Below are positions 8,181 to 16,528 of a stretch of 63,360 nucleotides of DNA, one piece after another; the first letter of the stretch is position 1; each line of letters starts with the position of its first letter. Source of the stretch: Akkermansiaceae bacterium. GTDB lineage: Bacteria > Verrucomicrobiota > Verrucomicrobiia > Verrucomicrobiales > Akkermansiaceae. The stretch is taken from positions 1 to 63,360 of the forward strand of contig JAPKDJ010000015.1 in assembly GCA_026421245.1 (NCBI GenBank), given 5' to 3'. The notes below the pieces were generated by a model. The model ran no database searches and was not told the origin of the DNA. It saw only the letters and a program-made list of their open reading frames with translations. Both the position numbers and the translations under genes were made by a program.

Positions 8181-9890
8181 CTATTGAGAAGCTATATCGG
8201 TCGCTGTCACAGAAACAACCTCTTCAATCGTGGTGATGCCTTTCATCACCTTGTGCCAGCCATATTCCCGCATGGGAATATAGCCGTCCTTCACCGCCTG
8301 CGCTTTTAGAAGCGGTGAGGCGGCATTTTTGGAGACCAATTCCTCCATTTCACTGCCGATTAAGATCACTTCGTAAATCGCGAGACGACCCGAAAACCCG
8401 GTGTTCCGGCATTTATCACAACCTACCGGTTCATAAGTCTGTCCGGTAATGTGATCTGGAATCCCAAGTCGATGTCGCTGTTCCGTGGGGACCTCAACCG
8501 GCGTCTTGCATTGACTGCACAACCGACGAACTAGCCGTTGGGCCAAAAACGCTCTCACCGAAGCGGATACCAGAAATGGTTCCACTCCCATATCAACGAG
8601 TCGACTGATTCCGCCCAAGGCATCATTGGTGTGCAGAGTTGAGAACACCAAGTGACCGGTCAATGATGCTCGAATGGCAATCTCCGCCGTCTCGAGATCT
8701 CGAATCTCACCGAGCATGACAATGTTTGGATCAGCTCGCAGGATCGAGCGAAGGCCACTCGCAAAGGTAAGACCAATTTCACTCTTTACCGCAATTTGCA
8801 TCACCCCTTCGAGCTTGTTCTCCACAGGATCCTCGATGGTCACAATGCGGGTGTCAGAGGTGTTTAACTCGCTCAGGAAGGAGTAAAGAGTGGTCGATTT
8901 ACCTGAACCAGTAGGGCCAGTAATCAGAATGATTCCGTTTGGAAGACTTAGAATATTCTGAATCTTGGAAAGCACGAATTCCTCCATTCCAAGGAGTTCA
9001 ACGTTAAATTTTTCTTGGTTTAAAAGTCGCAGACTCACCGACTCACCCTCGACGGTAGGCACAGTCGCCACACGAACATCAATCGAAGTGCCTTCGAACT
9101 GGAGGTTAATACGACCATCCTGCGGGAGTCGTCGCTCGGCAATATCGAGCTTCGACATGATTTTGAGTCGGGCAATCACCGAAGCCTGCAGGGATTTGAT
9201 CTGATCAGGAACGGCAATATCTACGAGTCCTCCGTCAATACGATAGCGAATGCGCAGATTGTCGGCGAGCGGCTCGACGTGAATATCAGTCGCTTTCTGG
9301 TCAAGAGCCTCACGAATGATTTGGTTCACAAACTTCACCACGCTGGCCTCTTCGTCCTCGACCTCGTCAATCACGCTGGCCTCGTCCTTCATGTCGAGGT
9401 TGTCGAGATCAAGATCCCTTCCTTCTAAAAGTTGCTCGAAGGTGTCAGCCCCAACTCCGTAGAGTTTACGAAGAGACTCGTGGACCCGACGGCGCGAAGC
9501 CATATGCCATACGATCGGCATCTCAATGGACTGGGCTGCTGCCTGACGTGCGAGGAGATTCAGAGGATCATATGTGACCATATGAAGGCGGGCGTTTTCG
9601 GCCTCTCCCTCGATCTCAATTGGCAGAACCCGATGCTTGAGCGCAACTTGCGGCCCACACACTGCCCTTAGCGGCAGCGGACTCTCAACGGGCGGAATCT
9701 CGGCGATCCAATCCATATGGAGATCTCCCGAAAGATGCTGCATATAAGGTTCCTCATCGACGAGCCCGCTATTAAGGATATCATCGACAGGAGAACTTTG
9801 GCGCTGACTGGCTTCCTCCACCGCTTCCAGAAGAGCAGTGAGATCGGTGCAGCCGGTTTCGCGGGCAGGCTTAATGAGAAGCTCGGTCAT
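8181..9890 (-). CDS. Type IV pilus assembly / type II secretion ATPase (PilB/GspE)
   Basis: A 569-residue extension motor ATPase. It has an N-terminal MshEN-like domain (about 1-145), the N2 domain with KATDIHVEP (199-207), Walker A GPTGSGKST (325-333), IEDPVE Asp box, Walker B NIVMLGEIRD, the His box FSTLHTNDALGGISRLVDMG, and a zinc-binding pair CSQC (near 450) and CDKC (near 483) followed by NTGFSGRLAIYE. The acidic stretch at about 155-185 is a linker. Whether it serves pili or type II secretion cannot be decided from sequence alone. The nearby PilT pair favours pili. Confidence 0.94.
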   Translation of the reverse strand: MTELLIKPARETGCTDLTALLEAVEEASQRQSSPVDDILNSGLVDEEPYMQHLSGDLHMDWIAEIPPVESPLPLRAVCGPQVALKHRVLPIEIEGEAENARLHMVTYDPLNLLARQAAAQSIEMPIVWHMASRRRVHESLRKLYGVGADTFEQLLEGRDLDLDNLDMKDEASVIDEVEDEEASVVKFVNQIIREALDQKATDIHVEPLADNLRIRYRIDGGLVDIAVPDQIKSLQASVIARLKIMSKLDIAERRLPQDGRINLQFEGTSIDVRVATVPTVEGESVSLRLLNQEKFNVELLGMEEFVLSKIQNILSLPNGIILITGPTGSGKSTTLYSFLSELNTSDTRIVTIEDPVENKLEGVMQIAVKSEIGLTFASGLRSILRADPNIVMLGEIRDLETAEIAIRASLTGHLVFSTLHTNDALGGISRLVDMGVEPFLVSASVRAFLAQRLVRRLCSQCKTPVEVPTEQRHRLGIPDHITGQTYEPVGCDKCRNTGFSGRLAIYEVILIGSEMEELVSKNAASPLLKAQAVKDGYIPMREYGWHKVMKGITTIEEVVSVTATDIASQ

Positions 9891-9942
9891 GGATTGAGTG
9901 AGTATTGATAAAACGCACCGTGTGGGAAGTTCTGTCTGCTGG

Positions 9943-9983
9943 AAAGTTGAGTATTTTTAACTTTTTGCAAGTTGAAGTATTTT
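9943..9983. promoter_or_regulatory. Two near-identical direct repeats upstream of the PilB/GspE gene
   Basis: aagttgagtattttt and aagttgaagtatttt occur 25 nt apart, 55-95 nt upstream of the start codon, in an AT-rich patch that contrasts with the surroundings. They could be an operator or the promoter region of the pilB-pilC-lolD unit. No matching known site is recognised. Confidence 0.25.
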
Positions 9984-10059
9984 CCATTGCGCTGACTTCG
10001 GGTCGGGATTAGAATCTTAAGCCTACCTCATATGCTAGAAGTGGTTGATTAGCCGACCC

Positions 10060-10197
10060 GATATTATTGAAAATGGGGGTTGCCCCGGAGGGTCAATGTC
10101 ATGCCTTTACTGGAAGACAGCGAGCCGATGGATACCCCCAACCTGTTGAGCTTCGGGAAAGCGGCTCATATGCCACGGGCGGTGAGGCAGTAAACTT
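10060..10197 (+). ncRNA. Candidate structured RNA of unknown class
   Basis: The 355-bp gap between the PilB/GspE gene and the TPR gene holds about 140 nt with strong base-pairing potential that ends directly at a strong terminator. Three exact complementary pairs are visible: TGGGGGT (10071-) with ACCCCCA (10134-), GAGCCG (10131 region) with CGGCTC (10162 region), and TTTACTG (10107 region) with CAGTAAA (10188 region). The first crosses the other two, so they form a pseudoknot or alternative folds. A TATTAT box at about 10061-10066 sits just before the G-run that would begin a plus-strand transcript. I tested it by eye against SRP, 6S, tmRNA, RNase P, cobalamin, SAM and c-di-GMP classes and found no convincing match. 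The minus strand (as leader of pilB) is also possible. Confidence 0.4.
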
Positions 10198-10227
10198 AAA
10201 ACCCGCTCTATCATGGAGCGGGTTTTT
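10198..10227. terminator. Bidirectional intrinsic terminator
   Basis: An 11-bp stem (AAAACCCGCTC with GAGCGGGTTTT, 7-nt loop) is flanked by A and T runs, so it works on either strand. On the minus strand it follows the TPR gene stop by about 20 nt. On the plus strand it closes the candidate RNA. Confidence 0.85.
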
Positions 10228-10245
10228 CGGGTTTTGGTCATGTGC

Positions 10246-12900
10246 TCAACGAACGGGAAACCCATCATGTTTAAACCGGAAATGCTGTTGATGAAGCTCC
10301 CAGCCTGACGCAAAACCCAAAAGGTCGTTTTGGAGAGATTTGGAACTCCATTTTACGGCCTCTTCGCGTTTTTGGCGGGCGAAATAAATCTCCCCCATCG
10401 TGTCAAGATAGGCCGCTGATTGGGGATTCATTTTGAGAGCTTTCTTTAGGTAGCCTTCCGCTTCATCAAGATTGCGATTCGCTCGGGAGGCGAGCCATGC
10501 AAAGTTGTTATAAACGTTGTCATCTTTCGGGTATCGGCGAATGTTTTCGCGACAGGCATTTGCTGATTCCGCATACAATTGGTCGTGTAACTCCTGCAGC
10601 CCGAACTGCCGTAAAATCGGAAAAAGATCATTGGCCAGATATCCATCCCGGGGGAGCAAGCGATGAGCTTTGGTGAAGTTCCTCACGGCAACTTCAATCT
10701 CCCCTTTTTGCATGGCATAGGCCCCCTGGGCGACCAAAACCTGAAATCTGTTTCGCATGAGAAAAACACCACTTGCCACGCTCCGAAGTGTTTCAAGAGC
10801 CACCACTTCACGAAGCGCCACCGCCTCCTTCCACTCGCCGAACGTTCCGCTGCTGACAGCAAGACGCTCGATTGCGAGCAAGCCTTCCCTGAATTGGTCA
10901 TTCGAACGCAGCGACTCAATTCTAAGAAGTCCGTGCTTCAGGATTTCGTGACTCTTTGTTCCCTCACCGTGGCGCTGGTGCTGGAGAGAAAAATCTGCTA
11001 GATCCTCGAGGCTTCCGTCGGAATAAAGCCTCGCTTTTTTGATCATTTCGTCGCCCTCGGCAACGCCCGCTTTCTTCAAAACAAGTCCTTTTTGGTAGAG
11101 GAACGACGCCGCTGAAGTTTCAAGATTGGTTTCAAGTTTCTGATAGTTTTCTGCAGCGTCTTTCATTCGTCCACCATCGAGGGCCATCATTGCGCTCAAG
11201 TAACTGTTGGACGCATCCGCTTCCGCTAATGCCTTTTCCACTTCCAACAAATCTTTCTCCCGATTTCGATTTTGAAAAAGGACAAGGAGGTACTTCAGAC
11301 CGCCCACCTCCTCTTCCTTCTTAATTTCTTCGAAAACTTTATTCCGGATCAGATCGTACCGTTCGACGGGGATTAACAATCGTCGGCTCGAAAATGACAC
11401 TGCCGCAAGGATTCTCTCCCGCGTATCCATCTCAGGGAAAATCTCTTTCAGGAGTTCAAAGAGCCACTCCTGCTCGTCAGCCAGCATGGAGTATCTGTTA
11501 AGGGTCTTTAAGAAAACACCCGGCTCAGCTTTGTGTTCATCGACTTCCCGCGCGACGGCGCACAGGGTGGCAATGGGGGCGGAAAAAAACATCCCCTGGG
11601 CCCAATTCTCCAATTGCTGATCTTCGGCATCACGAACAACGTCGAAAACAGCCTTCGCGCACTCGGTTGCTTCCGCGACTCTTCCTCGGCCTTCTAAAAA
11701 CTCGGCGGCCATCAACAGCCGCTCACCCGCTATACTGGTCAAATCCCCTTCCAATTCCTCCTCGGCCTTTTGGGAAGTTTTCTTAATCCATGCCCTGAGA
11801 TTTCCATCCTCCGGTAGACCGAGTAGTTTTTCAACTTTGGCGTAGTTCTCCTGCATCAAGTGGTAGTTCACCCGAATACCAAGCTCTGCCGGCTTCAATA
11901 AATCCACAACGACCTGACCATATCCCATTTTAAAAAGGCAGATCCGTGCCTCTTCTTTGTCATTCATTTCCTCGGCGAGATATTTCAGGGTATCGAAAGC
12001 CTCATCGCGGGCCGAATCGTCTCCACGATAGCCGGCCAAAACCCAATCAAGATAGTGAGCGTTGGTGAGACGAATGTCCCCTGTCTCCACGAGGGATTCA
12101 AAGAAAGGAATATGGTCTCCGTCCAACAATGCGGCAAGAACCTCGGTGTCTTTGTCTCCCAAACGACGGGCTTCTTCGCGAAGAAGGGCCACGTCCCCTT
12201 GCACTCTCAAACAGGCCAGATATCGGGCTTGATCTGTCTTTGATTTTGACCCGCGAAGTCGTGCGATTTCCTGATCCAGCCCTCCCGTTTCTCCCAGGAG
12301 ATGGGCATACTGGATGAGGTGCTTGAATTGATCACTCATCAGGAGAATGTCCTTTGCTCCTTGAATTTCATTGGCGTTAAGTCGCTCGCGAACAATTTTT
12401 GGAATGATCTCGGCAATAAGTGCTCGCATCCTTTCTACCACCCCCAAGTTACTCTCCATCTTCAGGAGACGCAGTAGAATGTCATACTCTTTGCTATCGC
12501 GGAGCTTCTCGGCCACGCTGATTTTTCCTTTTATTGATGCTTCGAAATAACCATCCACCAATTCAATGATCTTCAGAGGAGTGTCGGGAGTGACTCCCAA
12601 CCGTACCATTCTTGCAATTGTGGCAGCTCTTAAACTGATTTCCGGATCGTTGTCTTCTGTAAGCTCCTCGAGAAATGAGAGAGCCGACTGACCGGCTGCC
12701 CATACTTCTTCCATCGCAGTATCTCGGGTCTTAAAATCCTCGGAGCCCAGAGCGTTCCGCCATAGCAGGTGTTTTCCGGTTTGATCCTGCGCGCTCGATG
12801 GGAGGAGAAGGCCTAGCATGCCGCACAAAATTAGGGTGATCTTCTTAATCATCATCTTGGGTCTAAAATTTGCGTTTCCCTCTCTCGAGCAAGAACTCAT
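10246..12900 (-). CDS. Secreted HEAT/TPR repeat protein
   Basis: An 884-residue protein with helical repeats throughout: HEAT-like at the start (ETRDTAMEEVW, DPEISLRAATIARMVRLG) and TPR-like in the second half, clearest near the C-terminus (NVYNNFAWLASRANRNLDEA, then AYLDTMGEIYFARQKREEAV). A signal peptide begins at Met16-Met17 (MIKKITLILCGMLGLLL ending SSA). The ATG at 12900 overlaps the upstream stop as ATGA, whereas Met16 (12855) would give a conventional signal peptide. Either start is possible. It is the last gene of the mnmE chain and is followed by the terminator at 10198. Such large TPR proteins are common in Verrucomicrobiota and usually scaffold protein interactions in the periplasm. 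A specific function is not assignable. Confidence 0.82.
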   Translation of the reverse strand: MSSCSREGNANFRPKMMIKKITLILCGMLGLLLPSSAQDQTGKHLLWRNALGSEDFKTRDTAMEEVWAAGQSALSFLEELTEDNDPEISLRAATIARMVRLGVTPDTPLKIIELVDGYFEASIKGKISVAEKLRDSKEYDILLRLLKMESNLGVVERMRALIAEIIPKIVRERLNANEIQGAKDILLMSDQFKHLIQYAHLLGETGGLDQEIARLRGSKSKTDQARYLACLRVQGDVALLREEARRLGDKDTEVLAALLDGDHIPFFESLVETGDIRLTNAHYLDWVLAGYRGDDSARDEAFDTLKYLAEEMNDKEEARICLFKMGYGQVVVDLLKPAELGIRVNYHLMQENYAKVEKLLGLPEDGNLRAWIKKTSQKAEEELEGDLTSIAGERLLMAAEFLEGRGRVAEATECAKAVFDVVRDAEDQQLENWAQGMFFSAPIATLCAVAREVDEHKAEPGVFLKTLNRYSMLADEQEWLFELLKEIFPEMDTRERILAAVSFSSRRLLIPVERYDLIRNKVFEEIKKEEEVGGLKYLLVLFQNRNREKDLLEVEKALAEADASNSYLSAMMALDGGRMKDAAENYQKLETNLETSAASFLYQKGLVLKKAGVAEGDEMIKKARLYSDGSLEDLADFSLQHQRHGEGTKSHEILKHGLLRIESLRSNDQFREGLLAIERLAVSSGTFGEWKEAVALREVVALETLRSVASGVFLMRNRFQVLVAQGAYAMQKGEIEVAVRNFTKAHRLLPRDGYLANDLFPILRQFGLQELHDQLYAESANACRENIRRYPKDDNVYNNFAWLASRANRNLDEAEGYLKKALKMNPQSAAYLDTMGEIYFARQKREEAVKWSSKSLQNDLLGFASGWELHQQHFRFKHDGFPVR

Positions 12901-13151
12901 GCCAGAAGTTCTTTAGCAAGGACAGGAAGAGTTTCGTCAGCCATCCCTTGCAGCTTACGAGCGAAGCTACTACTTCCTGCTGTCTCTTCAAGGTTCACTT
13001 CAATCGTACTGGCACTTCCAGACCGTGCTGATTCTTCAAACCTCGCCACTCCTCTCGACCCGATGTTTCTCCCACGGTTCGTCGAAATATCTGAAGCCCT
13101 GATTCCTCGGAAATTCTGGAACCACTGAAATTGTCGATGGGATATCTTCAT
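12897..13151 (-). CDS. 84-residue hypothetical protein in the mnmE chain
   Basis: I chose the ATG at 13151 because it overlaps the stop of the upstream small gene as ATGA, and the 3' end again overlaps the next start. The protein begins MKISHRQFQWFQNFRG, is Arg/Ser-rich in the middle and ends in a helical segment (ADETLPVLAKELLA). No membrane segment or known domain is recognised. The unbroken chain of start-stop overlaps argues that it is real. Confidence 0.55.
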   Translation of the reverse strand: MKISHRQFQWFQNFRGIRASDISTNRGRNIGSRGVARFEESARSGSASTIEVNLEETAGSSSFARKLQGMADETLPVLAKELLA

Positions 13152-13372
13152 TTCCAACGGTTCGCAATACGATAGATCCACCTCCCAATCAGGCACGCGA
13201 TTAAAAAGTAGCTCACAATCAAACAGTAGCGCGAAATAGGCACTACCTCCTCAACGAGCCCCGATTCAAGGAGCATTACCTCGTAACGTCGAGCGATCAA
13301 TTTGCCGACCATCAAAAATATGCCGGCCGAGGCAAACAACATCCAATCGATTGAAAATTTGCGTGATTTCAT
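13148..13372 (-). CDS. Small two-helix membrane protein
   Basis: The frame is open further upstream, but the ATG at 13372 overlaps the mnmE stop as ATGA and gives a 74-residue protein. It has two hydrophobic helices (WMLFASAGIFLMVGKLIA and YCLIVSYFLIACLIGRWIY) joined by an acidic loop. No family is recognised. It is coupled to mnmE on one side and to the 84-residue protein on the other. Confidence 0.6.
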   Translation of the reverse strand: MKSRKFSIDWMLFASAGIFLMVGKLIARRYEVMLLESGLVEEVVPISRYCLIVSYFLIACLIGRWIYRIANRWK

Positions 13373-14697
13373 TTCCCTATACAAAAACGGCCAAAAATTT
13401 CGCCCAGAATTTCTTCGGTATCGACAACCCCGGCAATCCCACCAATTGCCGTTAACGCTTCCCTTAGATCCAACGCGGTTAGCTCTGGTTCCTCTCCAGC
13501 ACGCATCGAAACAATCGCCTTTCCCAAAGACTTGCGGGCCCGGATCAAACAGGCTTGATGCCGAGCATTTACCGCTACGGAGTGATCCCCCCACTGTTGA
13601 TCATCGAGTTCCAATAATTTAGCAATTGCCTCCTCCATCTCTTTGAATCCCTCTCCGGTTTCACAAGAAATCCTAAGTCCTTCGGTCCCTTTCCAACTAT
13701 CGTGGATCAAATCCAACTTATTGTAGATCTGGAGATGTTTTACTCCATCCGGCAGGTCAAGAGGCGAAGGACCTGCGATCCCGCTCAGATCCCTCACTTC
13801 AAGAACAAGATCGGCCTTGGCCAACTGGCCCCTCGTCATGGCAATTCCTTCTCGCTCGATTTCGTCATCTGACTCTCTGATTCCCGCGGTGTCGATCAAT
13901 CGAAGCGGGATTCCTTGCAGGCTCACAACCTCTTCAATGGTGTCTCGGGTCGTTCCTTCCCTAGTGCTTACGATCGCCCGCTGATAGCCCAATAGACGGT
14001 TGAGCAAACTGGACTTCCCAACGTTGGGCTTCCCGTAAATCACAGTCCTGACTCCTTCTCGCAAAATCCTCCCTTGGTCGGCAGTTGCAAGTAATCCTTC
14101 TATCCGATTTTTCTCTGTTCCCAGATTTGTGCGAAGGGACTCTCCCACGGCAGGGTCGATATCTTCCTCGGGGAAATCAATATAAGCCTCCAGGTGAGCG
14201 GTTGCCCCCAGAAGCTGGGCTCTGATATCTTCACAGGTCGCTCCAAGTCGACCTTCCAGTTGCTCGGTCGCGGAGCGCAATGCCAATGAAGTTTGTGCCG
14301 AAATAAGATCCATCACAGCTTCTGCCTGCGTGAGGTCCATTCTGCCATTCATGAAGGCCCTTTGAGTAAATTCCCCCGGTTCCGCGGGCTCTGCCCCCAG
14401 TTGAATCAGCCGTTCAAGAATCTTGCGGGTGACGACGATCCCACCATGTCCGGTAAACTCAACAACATCTTCCCCTGTGTAACTTCGCGGCCCACGAAAA
14501 CACACGAGGATTCCTTCGTCGATCACCACTCCACGATCGTCATTAATTCTCCGAAGTCCCGTGCGGCGGATCGCAGGTAAATTCACCTCTCCGATCGCGG
14601 TCCCCGCAATCTCGAACGCCTTTGCGCCCGACAGTCGAATCAAAGAAACTGCCCCCGTCCCTGCAGGGCTGGCAATAGCAGCTATCGTGCCTGACAT
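13369..14697 (-). CDS. mnmE: tRNA uridine-5-carboxymethylaminomethyl GTPase MnmE
   Basis: With MnmG this GTPase installs the cmnm5 group on wobble U34 of several tRNAs. The 442-residue protein starts with the usual MSGTIAAIASPAGTGAVSLI tetrahydrofolate-binding domain. It carries an inserted G domain with G1 GKPNVGKSS (about 218-226), G3 DTAG, and G4 NKLD. It ends in the conserved CIGK motif, whose Cys is essential in E. coli. Length is normal. It lies 2 nt after the upstream Zn-ribbon gene and overlaps the small membrane gene downstream. Confidence 0.96.
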   Translation of the reverse strand: MSGTIAAIASPAGTGAVSLIRLSGAKAFEIAGTAIGEVNLPAIRRTGLRRINDDRGVVIDEGILVCFRGPRSYTGEDVVEFTGHGGIVVTRKILERLIQLGAEPAEPGEFTQRAFMNGRMDLTQAEAVMDLISAQTSLALRSATEQLEGRLGATCEDIRAQLLGATAHLEAYIDFPEEDIDPAVGESLRTNLGTEKNRIEGLLATADQGRILREGVRTVIYGKPNVGKSSLLNRLLGYQRAIVSTREGTTRDTIEEVVSLQGIPLRLIDTAGIRESDDEIEREGIAMTRGQLAKADLVLEVRDLSGIAGPSPLDLPDGVKHLQIYNKLDLIHDSWKGTEGLRISCETGEGFKEMEEAIAKLLELDDQQWGDHSVAVNARHQACLIRARKSLGKAIVSMRAGEEPELTALDLREALTAIGGIAGVVDTEEILGEIFGRFCIGK

Positions 14698-14699
14698 TC

Positions 14700-15359
14700 T
14701 TAGTTAAGGTTGGAGAGATTCGAAGGACCACTCTTCAGGATCGTTCCAAGGTCTTTCCCAATAAACAATCGAAAGAGCTGTTTCCGCCCCGCCACCGGAT
14801 AGACCATAAAATCCCGGAACATCCGATCTTTGGTCTCCAAGTCTGGCTCCACGAGAGTGAGATGGCTTTTAACCTCTGTAATCGGGCTGAAAAGATCGCT
14901 CATTTCAAACTGTTTGGGCCGGTCATATTCTAGCAGGCAGATCCCCCGGTCGGCATCAATTCGGTCCCTTGCCCATTCCGAGAAATAATCGGCACGGAGA
15001 TCGTCTCTTTTGATCGAACCTCCTTCATAGAAGATCTTCATATCCGGAAGAGTTTGGTCTGTTCCAATGACAAAACTTCGCCTTTTCTTCAGCGGTTTGA
15101 CAGCTAATCCCCAGAGCGGTCCAGCACCGCCCCCGCTTTTTCTTTGATCGGCAGGTTTCGAGCTGGCTGGCTGGCTATGATCCCGAGTATTTGTCAGATC
15201 TTCCCCTCTTGCCTCGGAATAACTCTCTCTCAGGGGAGGCGAGCTTGTCACCTGCTGGCACACCGGGTATGGCGCGGAAGTCGAGGAATGATCGACGGCC
15301 ACCAAGATAGCAGCCTGGCAATGCTCGCACTCGAATTTCTTTTGTCCGGGGGGGGGCAT
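14700..15359 (-). CDS. Hypothetical protein with N-terminal Cys-rich ribbon
   Basis: The 219-residue protein starts KKFECEHCQAAILVAVDHSS, a zinc-ribbon-like pair, but the second half of the ribbon has only one Cys (YPVCQQ), so metal binding is doubtful. A disordered Ser/Pro/Arg segment lies at 35-80 and a mixed alpha/beta domain at about 90-205. No family is recognised. The second and third codons lie in a run of eight to nine C, a spot prone to frame errors. It is immediately upstream of mnmE (2-nt gap) and downstream of hisC (34 nt), so it is probably co-transcribed with both. Confidence 0.6.
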   Translation of the reverse strand: MPPPGQKKFECEHCQAAILVAVDHSSTSAPYPVCQQVTSSPPLRESYSEARGEDLTNTRDHSQPASSKPADQRKSGGGAGPLWGLAVKPLKKRRSFVIGTDQTLPDMKIFYEGGSIKRDDLRADYFSEWARDRIDADRGICLLEYDRPKQFEMSDLFSPITEVKSHLTLVEPDLETKDRMFRDFMVYPVAGRKQLFRLFIGKDLGTILKSGPSNLSNLN

Positions 15360-15393
15360 CTCGAAAGAAGTAGAAGAAAGAAATCCTTAAAAG

Positions 15394-16488
15394 TCAACTG
15401 ATGAGAAGTTTGTCCAGCTCGGACAAACAACGGCGGTTTTGATCCGGGGTGCCGATGGAGATACGTAGCCAATCAGGGAGCTTATACCCTCTCATCGCTC
15501 TCACAATGATACCCTTCTTGAGTAATTCTCCGAAAATCCGATCACCATCTCCCACATTCACGAGGACAAAATTTGCATGGCTTGGGACAAACTCCCAATT
15601 CCGCTCGGCAAAGGCTTCCTCGAAAAATCGCAAGCCTTCGGAATTGTTCTTCACCGTAGCTTCGATGTGATCTTGATCCTGAATCGCAGCCAAAGCTCCA
15701 GCCTGGGCAATCGCATTGGCGTTGAAGGGCTGCCTCGACCGATTGAGCATCCCCGCAATCTCAACGGACATGATGCCATAGCCAATTCTGAGAGCCGAAA
15801 GCCCCTGGGCTTTCGAGAAGGTCCGCATCACGCAAACATTTCGCCCGCCTTTTACATAGCGAATGGCGTCAGGAGCATCTTCCAAAAATTCGTGATAGGC
15901 TTCATCGAAGACCGCTACGACATGATCTGGAAGTCCGACCATGAAACGGTCGATCTCTTCCTGGCCCACCAGCGTCCCGGTTGGATTATTTGGGTTGGCA
16001 ATGAAGACCAGGCGGGTCTCGGGAGTGATGGCCTCAAGCATGGCGTCGAGATCATGGACGAATCCTGGGTCTGGAACCTCAATGTAATCTGCCCCAAAAA
16101 GCGTCGCCATCAGTTTGTAAACTACAAACGCGTGCTCCGCCGCAATCAATGCCGCACCCGGCCTGAGAAAAGAATGGCAAAGTAATTCGATGATCTCATT
16201 TGAGCCATTTCCCAGGACAATGTTTTCAAAAGCCACCCCATGCTTTTCTGCCAATGCCGATCTCAAACGATAACCTCCGCCATCGGGGTAAAGGTGTGCC
16301 TTTTCAATCTCTGCCATCATGGCTTCCTTGGCCTTTGGTGATGGTCCCAACGGATTCTCATTGCTGGCAAGTTTGATGATATCCTCCGGCTTCAGACCCA
16401 ACTCCCGTGCCGTTTCTTCAATCGGTTTTCCTGGCTCGTATGGAACCAAATCACAAACCCACTGATTCCCGTATCCCGTGATGCTCAT
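15394..16488 (-). CDS. hisC: Histidinol-phosphate aminotransferase
   Basis: This PLP enzyme of histidine synthesis converts imidazole-acetol phosphate to histidinol phosphate. The 364-residue fold-type I aminotransferase shows LASNENPLGPSPKA near residue 40, NPNNPTG near 167, FDEAYHEF near 195, and the PLP-lysine segment TFSKAQGLSALRIGYG near 225. The C-terminal Arg-containing LRISIGTPDQN also fits the family. No other his genes are adjacent. The start is the only ATG giving a complete N-terminus, without a Shine-Dalgarno sequence. Confidence 0.93.
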   Translation of the reverse strand: MSITGYGNQWVCDLVPYEPGKPIEETARELGLKPEDIIKLASNENPLGPSPKAKEAMMAEIEKAHLYPDGGGYRLRSALAEKHGVAFENIVLGNGSNEIIELLCHSFLRPGAALIAAEHAFVVYKLMATLFGADYIEVPDPGFVHDLDAMLEAITPETRLVFIANPNNPTGTLVGQEEIDRFMVGLPDHVVAVFDEAYHEFLEDAPDAIRYVKGGRNVCVMRTFSKAQGLSALRIGYGIMSVEIAGMLNRSRQPFNANAIAQAGALAAIQDQDHIEATVKNNSEGLRFFEEAFAERNWEFVPSHANFVLVNVGDGDRIFGELLKKGIIVRAMRGYKLPDWLRISIGTPDQNRRCLSELDKLLIS

Positions 16489-16528
16489 GGCGCGAACCTA
16501 GCGAACTTCCCATCCTCGGCAAGTCCCT

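Noticed and set aside
10071..10140. SRP (4.5S) RNA on the plus strand, because of GGTCA and GGAAGACAGC and a G5/C5 closing stem
   Set aside because: The invariant core (GGTCAGG...GGAAGCAGCC) is not matched in sequence or spacing. SRP RNA is too conserved for this divergence.
10071..10197. c-di-GMP (GEMM) riboswitch upstream of pilus genes
   Set aside because: Only fragments such as CCGATGG agree. The conserved ligand-binding segments are absent, and the orientation does not fit a leader of pilB.
13148..13594. 148-residue ORF within mnmE
   Set aside because: Its first half is an antisense-free shadow of mnmE in another frame. Only the part from 13372 has a credible start and membrane helices.
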